Below are positions 8,645 through 16,776 of a DNA stretch of 49,654 bases, in pieces. Source of the stretch: Candidatus Cloacimonadota bacterium. Its GTDB lineage: Bacteria > Cloacimonadota > Cloacimonadia > Cloacimonadales > TCS61. The notes under the pieces were generated by a model. That model saw only the letters and a program-made list of their open reading frames with translations, was not told the DNA's origin and did no database searches. The translations under genes and the position numbers were made by a program. The stretch spans positions 1 through 49,654 of the forward strand of contig JAUXFF010000003.1 in the NCBI GenBank assembly GCA_030620155.1. The letters run 5' to 3'. Every line of letters starts with the position of its first letter. The first letter of the stretch is position 1.

Positions 8645-9439
8645 TTAAACATCTAGACCTTTAATTAAAGGTAACTCTATACCAACGATTTTCTTTATAC
8701 TCTCTTTCCATTTAATTTTATTATTAAGCTTGTATTTTTTATAGAGAATTAATATGTTTTCATCTTTTTGCCACTCAATTAATTGTGTAGCCCTTTTTAT
8801 TGTTTCAAAATCATTTATTCCATTCAGTTTTAATCTTCGTAATAGAAAATTTGCTTTACCCAACCATATTGCATCAGTAACAAAAGGTAATATTATTTGT
8901 ATTAAATCTTCAATGTTATTATCTAACATTGGTTCACATGAAATACTTGTATTAAAATTATTATTATAAGCGTATTTAACTGATTCGAGTCTTTCTTTAA
9001 AATCTGGTGCACCAGGTTCCCAGAATTTTAAAATTTCAGAATTACTAGAACCAATAGTAAATCTGAATAATATTTTTTGTTTATAGTTATTAAATTTTCC
9101 ACAAATTTCAGTAATGCATTCTAAGTGAGGTTTAGTAACTATTAATACTTTATTTCCGGGTTCTAAAAGATGTTCCAGATATTGAATATTTTCTTCTAAA
9201 TGTTCAGGATGAATATCATGAGATGAAGGATACATAAAAGTACCAGAATGTTTGGAGAATTTCTTCTTTAATTGAATGTTTCTTACTTCTTCTTCTTTCC
9301 AGTTTTCAGGTGTTTTCCTTTTAAAACGAATTGCCATTTCTTTGCTGTAGCAGTACTTGCAATCATGTTTACAGCCATTTATAAAATTAGCTGTTTTATC
9401 TGCCCATTCATGAGTGCCAAAAACTTTCTTATTTATCAT
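8645..9439 (-). CDS. CxxxCxxC radical-SAM-like protein, partner of TcmP
   Basis: A 264-residue protein with a three-cysteine motif near the N-terminus, INGCKHDCKYCYS (Cys23, Cys27, Cys30), the arrangement that binds a 4Fe-4S cluster in radical SAM enzymes. KVLIVTKPHLECI and FRFTIGSSNSEILKFWEPGA resemble strands of the spore-photoproduct-lyase-like / Gp37-Gp68-like group, and NTSISCEPMLD is a further barrel segment. The gene overlaps the TcmP gene by four bases (ATGA), indicating translational coupling. TcmP-family proteins are named for sitting beside three-Cys-motif proteins like this one, which supports both calls. The substrate is unknown; nucleic-acid modification is inference. It is the last gene of the minus-strand block. 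Confidence 0.8.
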   Translation of the reverse strand: MINKKVFGTHEWADKTANFINGCKHDCKYCYSKEMAIRFKRKTPENWKEEEVRNIQLKKKFSKHSGTFMYPSSHDIHPEHLEENIQYLEHLLEPGNKVLIVTKPHLECITEICGKFNNYKQKILFRFTIGSSNSEILKFWEPGAPDFKERLESVKYAYNNNFNTSISCEPMLDNNIEDLIQIILPFVTDAIWLGKANFLLRRLKLNGINDFETIKRATQLIEWQKDENILILYKKYKLNNKIKWKESIKKIVGIELPLIKGLDV

Positions 9440-10533
9440 TTTAATGATATCCTTGCATTTCCACTTACAGTAGATTTCCTTTGACGAGGCAATCTGTCAA
9501 TTTTGATTTTATTATCTTTCTCTAATTCTATCAGTTTTTGTTTTATAGTTTTTGAAACACCACATGTATTTTCATATGCCCATTCTTCGATTTCATTGTA
9601 TGTGATATTTTTAGTCAACTTAATTTTATCTAATAATAAATCTTTAAAATTTATTTCTTCAAATAAGTCAAATAAGCAAATATTATTTTCTTTTTTTCCC
9701 AATGCTTCCAATTTAAAATTTGTTGTACAAAAGTTATGCATTCTATCTTTCATTAATTTCAGCGCTATAAAATGATTTGAGAGATGAATTAAGTAAAATC
9801 TTGGTCTTGAATACATTCGTGGTGTATTTACTCTAAAAGGTAGTACATATTTAACATCAGTATATTTTTTCAGATTTTCGCAATATAATGATAGTAATTT
9901 TTCTTGTTTATTTTCTGGAATTGTATCAGTAATATCTGTAAAATTATTATCACCAAATAGTTTAGTTAAAGTATCAATCATACTTGTATTACCTGTTGCT
10001 CTTACAACATCATATATCATAAAATTTACAAATACTTCAGATATTGGATTTGTTAAAATATCTCTTATTACACTTATATCAATACTATAACCAAAAGGAT
10101 CAATAAAACAAAAAGTAGGAGGTAATTTTTTTTCATTAAGAATTTCATATATTTCATTTTCGAATAAATTCTCTCTAATATCCCAAAACTGTTTGTAAAT
10201 ATTTATATTATTAAGCTGAGGTTTTAGTAATTCTAAACATTTCGTATCTTTATCTATACAAATTATATTAAATATCCTTTCTCTATCTTCATGGATTAAT
10301 TTATTTGCTATCTTAGCAACAATTATTGGTGATCCATCAACTGTTTCAGATTTACTTTCATCTTTATAGTATATACCAGGGCCAGAAAAACCATCAATAT
10401 AAAGTAATTTCTGAGTGCATTTAATCTTTTTTGCTTGTTGAAATAGTATTGTCGCCCAGGGTGCTACATACTTTTTTAAAATATCTAGTTTCAGTTGAGT
10501 TTGTTCTTGAATTACCCATGGAATTTGTCTCAT
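9436..10533 (-). CDS. tcmP: Three-Cys-motif partner protein, TcmP-like
   Basis: A 365-residue protein resembling the TcmP family (TIGR04474). LLYIDGFSGPGIYYKDES near residue 45, then VDGSPIIVAKIA, is the family hallmark and looks like a methyltransferase-type Rossmann motif I; FCFIDPFGYSIDISVI near residue 142 lies where class I methyltransferases keep their catalytic (D/N)PP(F/Y)-like loop. The C-terminal ~70 residues look like a winged helix (YNEIEEWAYENTCGVSKTIK...KLIELEKDNKIKI). The gene starts 8 bp after the ORF6N gene and its stop overlaps the start of the CxxxCxxC gene. TcmP plus a three-cysteine protein is a known conserved pair; whether it acts in phage defence or nucleic-acid modification is inferred from neighbourhood only. 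Confidence 0.82.
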   Translation of the reverse strand: MRQIPWVIQEQTQLKLDILKKYVAPWATILFQQAKKIKCTQKLLYIDGFSGPGIYYKDESKSETVDGSPIIVAKIANKLIHEDRERIFNIICIDKDTKCLELLKPQLNNINIYKQFWDIRENLFENEIYEILNEKKLPPTFCFIDPFGYSIDISVIRDILTNPISEVFVNFMIYDVVRATGNTSMIDTLTKLFGDNNFTDITDTIPENKQEKLLSLYCENLKKYTDVKYVLPFRVNTPRMYSRPRFYLIHLSNHFIALKLMKDRMHNFCTTNFKLEALGKKENNICLFDLFEEINFKDLLLDKIKLTKNITYNEIEEWAYENTCGVSKTIKQKLIELEKDNKIKIDRLPRQRKSTVSGNARISLK

Positions 10534-10541
10534 ATTTTCTC

Positions 10542-11090
10542 CTATTCCTTTACCTTTTCTTCCATCTTCTTCCCTAGAGCTTCCACAGTCTTCTTAAATC
10601 CAATCTCTTTCCTCTTCTTTACTGGTTTTTCCATTAATTGCTGTAAAACCTGAAAGACAATTTTGAATTGTTTATCATATTTCTTTTCTATTTTCTCTAA
10701 TTTCCTGTTTAATTCTTCATTAGTTTTCAAAAGTTCTCGTAATTTAACAAAAGCACGCATAATAGTAATATTCACTTTAATTGCACGTTCGCTGTGAAGT
10801 ACAGAGGAAAGCATGGCAATACCCTGTTCAGTAAATGCAAAAGACAAATATTTTGAATGTTCACCTCTTTTTAAGGTGCCAATTTGACTCCTTAAGAAGT
10901 TGTATTCATCTCTTGTTAATTCAAACATAAAATCTGGAGGAAATCGATCAATATTTCTTCGTACTGCTCGTTTTAGTTGTTTAGTTTCCACTCCATATAG
11001 CTGTGCCAGATCACTATCCAGCATTACTTTTTTACCTCTGATGAGCAGTATTTTATTCATTAAAGATTCTTTAGGAATATGGTCTTTCAT
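10542..11090 (-). CDS. ORF6N domain DNA-binding protein
   Basis: A 182-residue protein whose first ~95 residues match the ORF6N domain common on phages and mobile DNA: ILLIRGKKVMLDSDLAQLYG, VETKQLKRAVRRNIDRFP, DFMFELTRDEYNFLRSQ, and YLSFAFTEQGIAMLSSVL. The rest is a basic coiled coil ending in GFKKTVEALGKKMEEKVKE. The translated start at 11090 overlaps the stop of a 39-aa upstream ORF in an ATGA junction, and that ORF ends in a closely related tail (GFKKAVEALNEKMEKR). ORF6N proteins are usually phage antirepressor-like DNA binders. Here the likely role is a regulator or sensor for the TcmP/radical-SAM genes, which follow after 8 bp; that is inference. An internal start, MNKILLIRG, is possible. 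Confidence 0.87.
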   Translation of the reverse strand: MKDHIPKESLMNKILLIRGKKVMLDSDLAQLYGVETKQLKRAVRRNIDRFPPDFMFELTRDEYNFLRSQIGTLKRGEHSKYLSFAFTEQGIAMLSSVLHSERAIKVNITIMRAFVKLRELLKTNEELNRKLEKIEKKYDKQFKIVFQVLQQLMEKPVKKRKEIGFKKTVEALGKKMEEKVKE

Positions 11091-11206
11091 CTTTTCTCCA
11101 TTTTCTCATTCAAAGCTTCCACAGCTTTCTTGAAGCCAATAAAACTGATAACCGAAACAACTCCTGCAAGTATATATTGTAATGATACTTTAACTATTTT
11201 TTTCAT
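11087..11206 (-). CDS. 39-aa small membrane protein upstream of and overlapping ORF6N
   Basis: Too short for the ORF track. ATG at 11206 opens a 39-codon frame whose TGA overlaps the ORF6N ATG (ATGA). The peptide begins with basic residues (MKKIVK), has one hydrophobic segment (YILAGVVSVISFIG, about residues 11-24) and ends in a charged tail, GFKKAVEALNEKMEKR. This tail is nearly the same as the ORF6N C-terminus, at both protein and DNA level. No strong ribosome site precedes it (TTGAG about 10 bases upstream). It lies 34 bp after the frameshifted gene. It could be a small toxin-like or leader membrane peptide, or a relic of a tail duplication. Confidence 0.5.
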   Translation of the reverse strand: MKKIVKVSLQYILAGVVSVISFIGFKKAVEALNEKMEKR

Positions 11207-11240
11207 CAGATCAACTCAATGGTTAATATTTACATAGTAA

Positions 11241-12075
11241 TTATAAATCAAACTTAAGTTGAGTATTCTCTTTCATTTTCGGTGGATAAAATAAACCAAT
11301 TATCATAAAAGGATTAGGAGATCTTTTATTTTGCCATTTATAATTTGTTCCAACGAAAAAATGTAAATCTTTATGAAATGCAAAATCCTCAAAGTACTTT
11401 TTTCTTACGAGTTTAAGTGCCTTTTGTTCATTATTACAAACTGATTTTAAACAGTTCCAAAATAATGCACCTATTTTCCAATCAATTATTTCAATTTTTC
11501 TGGGATTATTATCTTCTTCAGTAATAAATTTATAATAGAATTTATATGGTAGTTTTCTTACAATTGATGAAAGATTTAGTTCATTAAAGAAATCAAGTTG
11601 CTGCAATTTACCTAACCATTTTTTAGGCCATTCTCTTATAAAAATCAATAATTTTTTTAGGTTTTAAAGTTGCTAAAGATATTTTCTCTTCTCCTAAAGA
11701 AAGTTCAATTAACTCATTAAATGAAGTAAATACATCTTTGAGAACAATTTCTTTTCTTAGTTGCCAATTATTTTCAGTTCCCAATTTGCTTAATATTTTC
11801 AAGTCCTGATCAACGTCACTTTTTGGACTATAAGTCTCAGGTCTGAAATCTGTTTTTCTATGTTTCTTTAAATCAATTTCTATCCAATTATATTTTTTAA
11901 ACTTATTGTACTCAGATAGAAGCCTGAATGGAACAGGATAAATCCTTACCCATTTTCCGTTATCGAGTAACCCTGCAGTGCAGACAATTTCACCATGAAA
12001 ATCCGATGGTTGGGGATATGTCTTAACGGTAATTAGCACCTTTGCTTTTAAGATTTCTCTTGGTAAGTAATTCAT
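11241..12075 (-). pseudogene. DUF488-associated hypothetical protein, single gene split by a one-base frameshift
   Basis: The ORF track shows two overlapping minus-strand pieces, 11623-12075 (150 aa) and 11241-11648 (135 aa, from a TTG). They fit one protein of about 277 residues. The first piece has KVLITVKTYPQPSDFHGE, VCTAGLLDNGKWVRIYPVPF and ends LKPKKIIDFYKRMA; the second continues with REWPKKWLGKLQQ, LPYKFYYKFITEEDN, IEIIDWKIGALFWNCLK and a C-terminal PNPFMIIGLFYPPK. Removing one base from the run of five A (plus strand 11640-11644) restores LKPKKIIDFIREWPKKW. I recall similar unbroken proteins next to DUF488 genes, without a known function. Its ATG directly follows the TAA of the DUF488 gene. 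Either a genuine mutation or a homopolymer sequencing/assembly error. Confidence 0.72.
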
Positions 12076-12948
12076 TTATAGATGTTTAACAATAACTTTA
12101 TAATATGCTTCAAAATAATCAGATATTATGTGACGATGACAATAATTAAAATCTCTCTCAAAACAAGTTAAGGCAATTCTTTCTTTATTATTAAGTATAT
12201 CATATAGGTTTTTTAAGATATTTACATGATTTAGAAAGTTATTTTTTTGATAATGATCGAATAAATTTTTATAATCTTCTTCTGTCTCAAGTTTTGCTCT
12301 ACGATTAGATTCTATCCCAAGTTCAGGTATATGAATGTAATCAACATCAACTCTTTTAAGATGTTCCGAAAATTTCTTTTTTGCAAAATTAAATTTCATA
12401 GAGTATGGATTTTTTCTTACATCTATAATAGTATTAATACGATTTTGAATTAGTATTTGTAGATATTTATCAATTGTTTTACCTTCATAACCTATTGTAA
12501 ACATTGTTTTTTGATTTAATTTTCTATTATTGAGAATCATATTCTTTTCATCACCATCTAAAACATCATCTAAAATAATACTTTTTGAAGCATAAAATGG
12601 ATATTCAAGATAAGTTTTCCTTATTAATTGTTGATTTGTAAGTTTTTTATGTTTTGAAGAAAAATCCATTAAATTTTTACGATCTTCATTCTTAATTTTA
12701 TCAATGAATGAAATATTCTGTTTCAAGATGAAATTATTTTCAGAATCTTCTAAAAATCCTTTTTTTATTAAGATTCTTTTATCTTGATAACTTTGTAAGC
12801 TGAAACAACCATATTTGAAGGGGAAAAAATCATAATAATTATTATGTTTTTTTGAATAAAGAAAAAGTAATTTTTCAAATCTTGTATTACTTAAATTTTT
12901 ACCACAAAATTCAATTAATGATAAGAGAATTTTTCGACGATAATACAT
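12076..12948 (-). CDS. DUF488 domain protein with N-terminal SocA/Panacea-like region
   Basis: A 290-residue protein of two parts. Residues 1 to about 75 (YYRRKILLSLIEFCGKNLS, FEKLLFLYSKKHNNYYDFFP, YGCFSLQSYQDKRILIKKG) resemble the DUF4065/SocA-like antitoxin-type domain. From about residue 150 a DUF488 domain follows: MFTIGYEGKTIDKYL, IIDVRKNPYSMKFNFAKKKF, YIHIPELGIES, and the terminal CFERDFNYCHRHIISDYFE with the conserved cysteine/histidine cluster. DUF488 has no settled biochemical role; the fusion and neighbours point to a stress or defence function, which is inference. AAGGAAAAATAA precedes the ATG, and the TAA abuts the ATG of the next gene. It is the first gene of the minus-strand block and is very AT-rich. 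Confidence 0.85.
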   Translation of the reverse strand: MYYRRKILLSLIEFCGKNLSNTRFEKLLFLYSKKHNNYYDFFPFKYGCFSLQSYQDKRILIKKGFLEDSENNFILKQNISFIDKIKNEDRKNLMDFSSKHKKLTNQQLIRKTYLEYPFYASKSIILDDVLDGDEKNMILNNRKLNQKTMFTIGYEGKTIDKYLQILIQNRINTIIDVRKNPYSMKFNFAKKKFSEHLKRVDVDYIHIPELGIESNRRAKLETEEDYKNLFDHYQKNNFLNHVNILKNLYDILNNKERIALTCFERDFNYCHRHIISDYFEAYYKVIVKHL

Positions 12949-13140
12949 TTATTTTTCCTTATTAATTCTTATACTAACTTATTATTATAATATTTTTTGT
13001 AAAGTAATACATTATTTTTATGAATAGAATAACATTTTTTTATTTTTATATTGTAAAGACAGATTGGTAACCTGCCCCCACAACATATTTTCTTTTGTTC
13101 GTTTTTTATTAGTGATAGTTAGTTGCTAAATTCTTATTCT

Positions 13141-14592
13141 CTACCACTCAAATTTCACATTTAACTGTCTCACAGCAAGAGTATCATCAACTCTTTTCAC
13201 AGGTGTGTTTATCGGTGCATTTTTTAAGACATCCGGATTTTTTTCACTTTCTTTGGCTATTTCGATCATAGCAGTAATGAATTCATCCAGGGTTTCTTTA
13301 CTTTCAGTTTCTGTAGGCTCGATCATCATTGCTTCGGGAACGATCAACGGGAAATAGATAGTTGGAGCATGAAATCCTTTATCCAGGATACGTTTGGCAA
13401 TATCAAGGGTTTTTATTCCATATTTTTCTTTCTGCCATTTACCGCTGGCAATAAATTCATGCATACAATAAGTATCTTTATGCGGAATGTAATAATAATC
13501 TTCCAATTTCTTCATAATATAATTTGCATTTATCACTGCATTTTCTGCAACTCGTTTCAAACCTTTCGCACCAAGCATTTTAAGATAAATAAAAGCACGA
13601 ACATTTACAGCAAAATTTCCAAAGAAGGATTGTACTTTTCCTATCGAAGTTTCTTTAAAAGAATGATCTAAGAAGAATTTATCATCTTTTTTTGTTATCA
13701 TTGGAACAGGAAGGAATTTAACAAGGTCATCACGTACACCAATGGGACCGGAACCCGGACCGCCGCCACCATGTGGCGTAGCGAAAGTTTTATGAAGGTT
13801 AAAATGCATAATGTCAAACCCGATTTCACCTGGTTTAACAATTCCCATGATTGCATTAAAGTTTGCTCCATCCATATACATCAAGCCATCTACACCATGA
13901 ATTATCTCTGCAATTTCCTCGATCTGAGATTCAAACAACCCCAGAGTATTTGGATTTGTGAGCATAAACCCGGCAGTTTCATCATCCACATGAGCTTTCA
14001 GGTCGTCAATATCCACCATACCTTTATCATTAGATTTGATTTCTACAACTTCATATCCTGTAAGGATAACAGTGGCAGGATTAGTTCCATGAGCAGAATC
14101 AGGAAAAATTATCTTTTTCTTGTGAGTATTACCTTTTAATTTATGGTAAGCTCTGATAATCTTTAGTCCTGTAAATTCACCATGAGCCCCTGCAACAGGC
14201 TGAAGGGTCACATTGGCAAATCCTGAAATTTCAGCAAGGTCATTCTGAAGCTCATAAAGGATATCCAACGCTCCCTGCACAGTATCTTCATCCTGAAATG
14301 GATGGAGGTTCATAAAACCATCATTTCTAACAAGAGTTTCGTTTATTTTGGGATTATACTTCATTGTACAGGAACCCAGAGGATAGAATCCCTTCTCAAT
14401 ACAGTGATTCATGTGACTGAGTTCAAGGAAATGGCGCATCACATCAAGCTCACTCACTTCCGGGAATTTAATGTCTTCTTCCCTGTGAAATTTTTCCGGA
14501 ATACATTCGCCCAGAGACACTTCTACATCATTTTTGGGTAACGTGAATCCTTTTCTTCCCTGTGAATGTTTTTCAAATATTGTTTTAGCCAT
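13141..14592 (-). CDS. gcvPB: Glycine dehydrogenase (decarboxylating) subunit 2
   Basis: A 483-residue protein matching the C-terminal half of glycine cleavage P-protein, which with GcvPA decarboxylates glycine and passes the aminomethyl group to the H-protein lipoyl arm. GFYPLGSCTMKYNP near residue 70 and FPDSAHGTNPATV near 164 are family blocks; HFNLHKTFATPHGGGGPGSG gives the PLP-binding lysine, Lys268. Length is normal for the split form. The ribosome site is AAAGGAGAA just before the ATG, and it sits next to repeat copy A. In most genomes gcvPB directly follows gcvPA; here a GxxExxY gene and two repeats lie between. H- and T-protein genes are not in the window. Confidence 0.96.
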   Translation of the reverse strand: MAKTIFEKHSQGRKGFTLPKNDVEVSLGECIPEKFHREEDIKFPEVSELDVMRHFLELSHMNHCIEKGFYPLGSCTMKYNPKINETLVRNDGFMNLHPFQDEDTVQGALDILYELQNDLAEISGFANVTLQPVAGAHGEFTGLKIIRAYHKLKGNTHKKKIIFPDSAHGTNPATVILTGYEVVEIKSNDKGMVDIDDLKAHVDDETAGFMLTNPNTLGLFESQIEEIAEIIHGVDGLMYMDGANFNAIMGIVKPGEIGFDIMHFNLHKTFATPHGGGGPGSGPIGVRDDLVKFLPVPMITKKDDKFFLDHSFKETSIGKVQSFFGNFAVNVRAFIYLKMLGAKGLKRVAENAVINANYIMKKLEDYYYIPHKDTYCMHEFIASGKWQKEKYGIKTLDIAKRILDKGFHAPTIYFPLIVPEAMMIEPTETESKETLDEFITAMIEIAKESEKNPDVLKNAPINTPVKRVDDTLAVRQLNVKFEW

Positions 14593-14610
14593 TTATTCTC
14601 CTTTTATATA

Positions 14611-14783
14611 TTTCTCGCAAAGACGCTAAGCTCGCAAAGAAATACTTATTTATAATTTTACTAAGTAATTAAAAACATTAAATAGATTCATAGTAGAGTT
14701 TCTAAGCAATATCGTTAGGTTAAGAAATTCTCTTTTAATCATATATTTGAGATCTTTGCATCCTTTGAACATTAGCGAGAGAA
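14611..14783. repeat. Direct repeat copy A flanking the GxxExxY gene
   Basis: About 173 bp nearly identical (around 90% by eye, roughly 17 differences) to copy B at 15187-15360, same orientation. It starts TTTCTCGCAAAGACGCTAAG and ends in TAGCGAGAGAA, so its two ends form imperfect terminal inverted repeats. It fills the gap between the GxxExxY stop and gcvPB. Confidence 0.9.
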
Positions 14784-14792
14784 AAATTTTTT

Positions 14793-15170
14793 TCATAATT
14801 TATTTACGATCCTTGTGATCCCATCTTTGATTAGATTTACATTGAAATTGATTAATAAACCTAGTTTTAATTCACTTAATTTCAAATAAGTTAGTAGTTG
14901 TTTCTTATGAACAGGTAAAATATCTTTGACTGACTTTAATTCAATTATTACTTTATTCTCAACAATAATATCAACTCTAAAGCCAAAATCAATAATCTTA
15001 TCATCATATTTTATCGGGACGCCCACTTGATTTCGAATATTCAATCCCATCTTTGTTAAATCATATATCATTAATTTTTCATAAACAGATTCAAGAAGAC
15101 CAGGACCAAACCTTTTGTGAATCCTGTAAGCACAATCGACAATAATTTTTGATATTTCGTTTTCTGTCAT
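14793..15170 (-). CDS. GxxExxY protein, PD-(D/E)XK nuclease-fold
   Basis: A 125-residue protein with the hallmark GLLESVYE (Gly24-Glu27-Tyr30), the standard length of the GxxExxY family (TIGR04256). The core has PD-(D/E)XK nuclease residues: FRVDIIV (Asp67), VIIELKS (Glu77, Lys79) and a QLLTYLK helix. No substrate is known. It lies between gcvPA and gcvPB, on the same strand, enclosed by two direct repeats; its own ribosome site, AAGGAAAAT, adjoins repeat copy B. Such genes often occur in many copies per genome next to CGCAAAGACGC-type palindromes, suggesting a mobile element; that is from memory and was not checked. An intact active site argues it is not decaying. Confidence 0.92.
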   Translation of the reverse strand: MTENEISKIIVDCAYRIHKRFGPGLLESVYEKLMIYDLTKMGLNIRNQVGVPIKYDDKIIDFGFRVDIIVENKVIIELKSVKDILPVHKKQLLTYLKLSELKLGLLINFNVNLIKDGITRIVNKL

Positions 15171-15186
15171 ATTTTCCTTTTTTATA

Positions 15187-15360
15187 TTTCTAGCAAAGAC
15201 GCGAAGCTCGCAAAGAAATACTTATTCATAATTTTACTAAGTAATTAAAAAAAAATAAGTAAATTCATAGTAGAGTTTCTAAGCAATATCGTTGGGTTAA
15301 AAAATTTTCTTTTAATCATATATTTAAAATCTTTGCGTCCTTTGCGCCTTAGCGAGAGAA
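15187..15360. repeat. Direct repeat copy B, overlapping the gcvPA stop codon
   Basis: About 174 bp, the partner of copy A. It begins TTTCTAGCAAAGACGCGAAG and ends GCGCCTTAGCGAGAGAA; the two ends are imperfect inverted repeats. On the minus strand its beginning encodes the final residues of gcvPA (EFSR) and the TAA stop at 15349-15351. Confidence 0.9.
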
Positions 15361-16689
15361 TTCCTTCAGAGAATTAATTAACTCATCCAAATCCCATTTC
15401 CTCTTCTTCTCGGTTACCGCAATTAGCAGCATATTCTCATATCCGAATTGTTTTAAATCTACTCCCGGGAAAATATTCTTAGATTTTAATTTTTCAATTA
15501 TTTCTTTAGCGAGAACGGGAGTTTTAATTGCAAATTCTTTAAAGAAAGGAGCTTCAAATGCCAATGAAAATCCATTGATTTTACTTATTTTTCCTGCTAG
15601 GTAATGAGCCTTAGTTGTGCTTTGAATTGCTACTTCTTTCAGCCCCTCTTTTCCCATTAAGGTCATATAGACTGTGGCTGCCAAATTGCATAGAGCTTCA
15701 TTTGAACAAATATTGGAAGTGGATTTTGCCCGACGAATATGCTGCTCCCGTGCCTGCAGGGTCAAACAGTATGCTTTTTCCCCGTCAGCATCGAGAGTCT
15801 CTCCTACGATCCTTCCGGGTATGGTTCTGGCAAGAAAGAGTTTGCTTGCTAAAAATCCAAAGAGAGGACCACCGTAATTTTGAGCATTTCCCAATGCCTG
15901 TCCTTCACCTACAACAATATCAGCATTGTATTCAGAGGGAGAATTTAAAACTGCAAGTGAAATCGGATCGACAGCAACTATAAAAAGCGCCTTCTTGGAA
16001 GTATGAGTTATTTCCTCGACGGCAAATGCATCTTCGATATTCCCAAAGAAATTAGGAGTCTGTAGAAGAACGCAGCCTGTGTTATCATCTATAGCATCTT
16101 TTAAAGCCTCCAGATCGACCATCCCATTTTTGGAAGGAACATAAACAAGTTCAATTCCAATACCTTCCGTATAAGATTTAATAACTTCAAGATAAAGGGG
16201 ATTGATCGTTCCGGCGATTACAGCCTTAAAATTCTTGGTTTTCCTGGAAGCCATCAGGATCGCTTCTGCAGCAGCAGAGGCGCCGTCATACATACCCGCA
16301 TTTGAGATTTCCATCCCTGTCAATTCACAGATAAGAGTCTGGTATTCGTAGATATATTGCAAAGTTCCCTGACTTACTTCTGCCTGGTAGGGTGTATACG
16401 CACTGTGAAATTCAGGTCTGAGAACAATATGATCAACCGCAGCCGGGATGAAATGGTCATAGACACCGGCACCGAGAAATGAGATTGCTTTTTCAGTTGA
16501 AATATTTTTGGCAGCGAGTTCAGAGATCTTGCGTGTGATATCCAGCTCGGAATATGGTTCTTCCAAACTGCAGAGTTCTTTTAGGATGAATTTCTTCGGG
16601 ATATCGGTTAGCAAATCTTCAAATTTTTTCACACCGATTTCCGCTAACATTTCTTTCCTGTCTTTATCAGTATTGGAAATAAAAGGCAT
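15349..16689 (-). CDS. gcvPA: Glycine dehydrogenase (decarboxylating) subunit 1
   Basis: A 446-residue match to the N-terminal half of the glycine cleavage P-protein: FLGAGVYDHFIPAAVDHI near residue 70, AYTPYQAEVSQGTLQYIYEY, GMEISNAGMYDGASAAAEA, and GPLFGFLASK later. It forms the active decarboxylase with GcvPB. AAGGAGAGATTT precedes the ATG at 16689. Its last codons and stop lie inside repeat copy B, so insertion of that repeat set the present C-terminus; the overall length is nonetheless normal. It is the first gene of the gcvPA-GxxExxY-gcvPB transcript. I looked for a glycine riboswitch upstream and found none. Confidence 0.96.
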   Translation of the reverse strand: MPFISNTDKDRKEMLAEIGVKKFEDLLTDIPKKFILKELCSLEEPYSELDITRKISELAAKNISTEKAISFLGAGVYDHFIPAAVDHIVLRPEFHSAYTPYQAEVSQGTLQYIYEYQTLICELTGMEISNAGMYDGASAAAEAILMASRKTKNFKAVIAGTINPLYLEVIKSYTEGIGIELVYVPSKNGMVDLEALKDAIDDNTGCVLLQTPNFFGNIEDAFAVEEITHTSKKALFIVAVDPISLAVLNSPSEYNADIVVGEGQALGNAQNYGGPLFGFLASKLFLARTIPGRIVGETLDADGEKAYCLTLQAREQHIRRAKSTSNICSNEALCNLAATVYMTLMGKEGLKEVAIQSTTKAHYLAGKISKINGFSLAFEAPFFKEFAIKTPVLAKEIIEKLKSKNIFPGVDLKQFGYENMLLIAVTEKKRKWDLDELINSLKEFSR

Positions 16690-16776
16690 AAATCTCTCCT
16701 TATTCTTTTAATTCTTATTCAAATTTTTTTAATAAAATATTCTGTCAAATGAAAAGCGAATATTGGTTTGTACTTA

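Noticed and set aside
7099-13078. GGGGCAG at 7099-7105 and CTGCCCC at 13072-13078 as inverted ends of an inserted island
   Set aside because: Only seven bases match, a further copy lies near 6874, and no target duplication or integrase was found.
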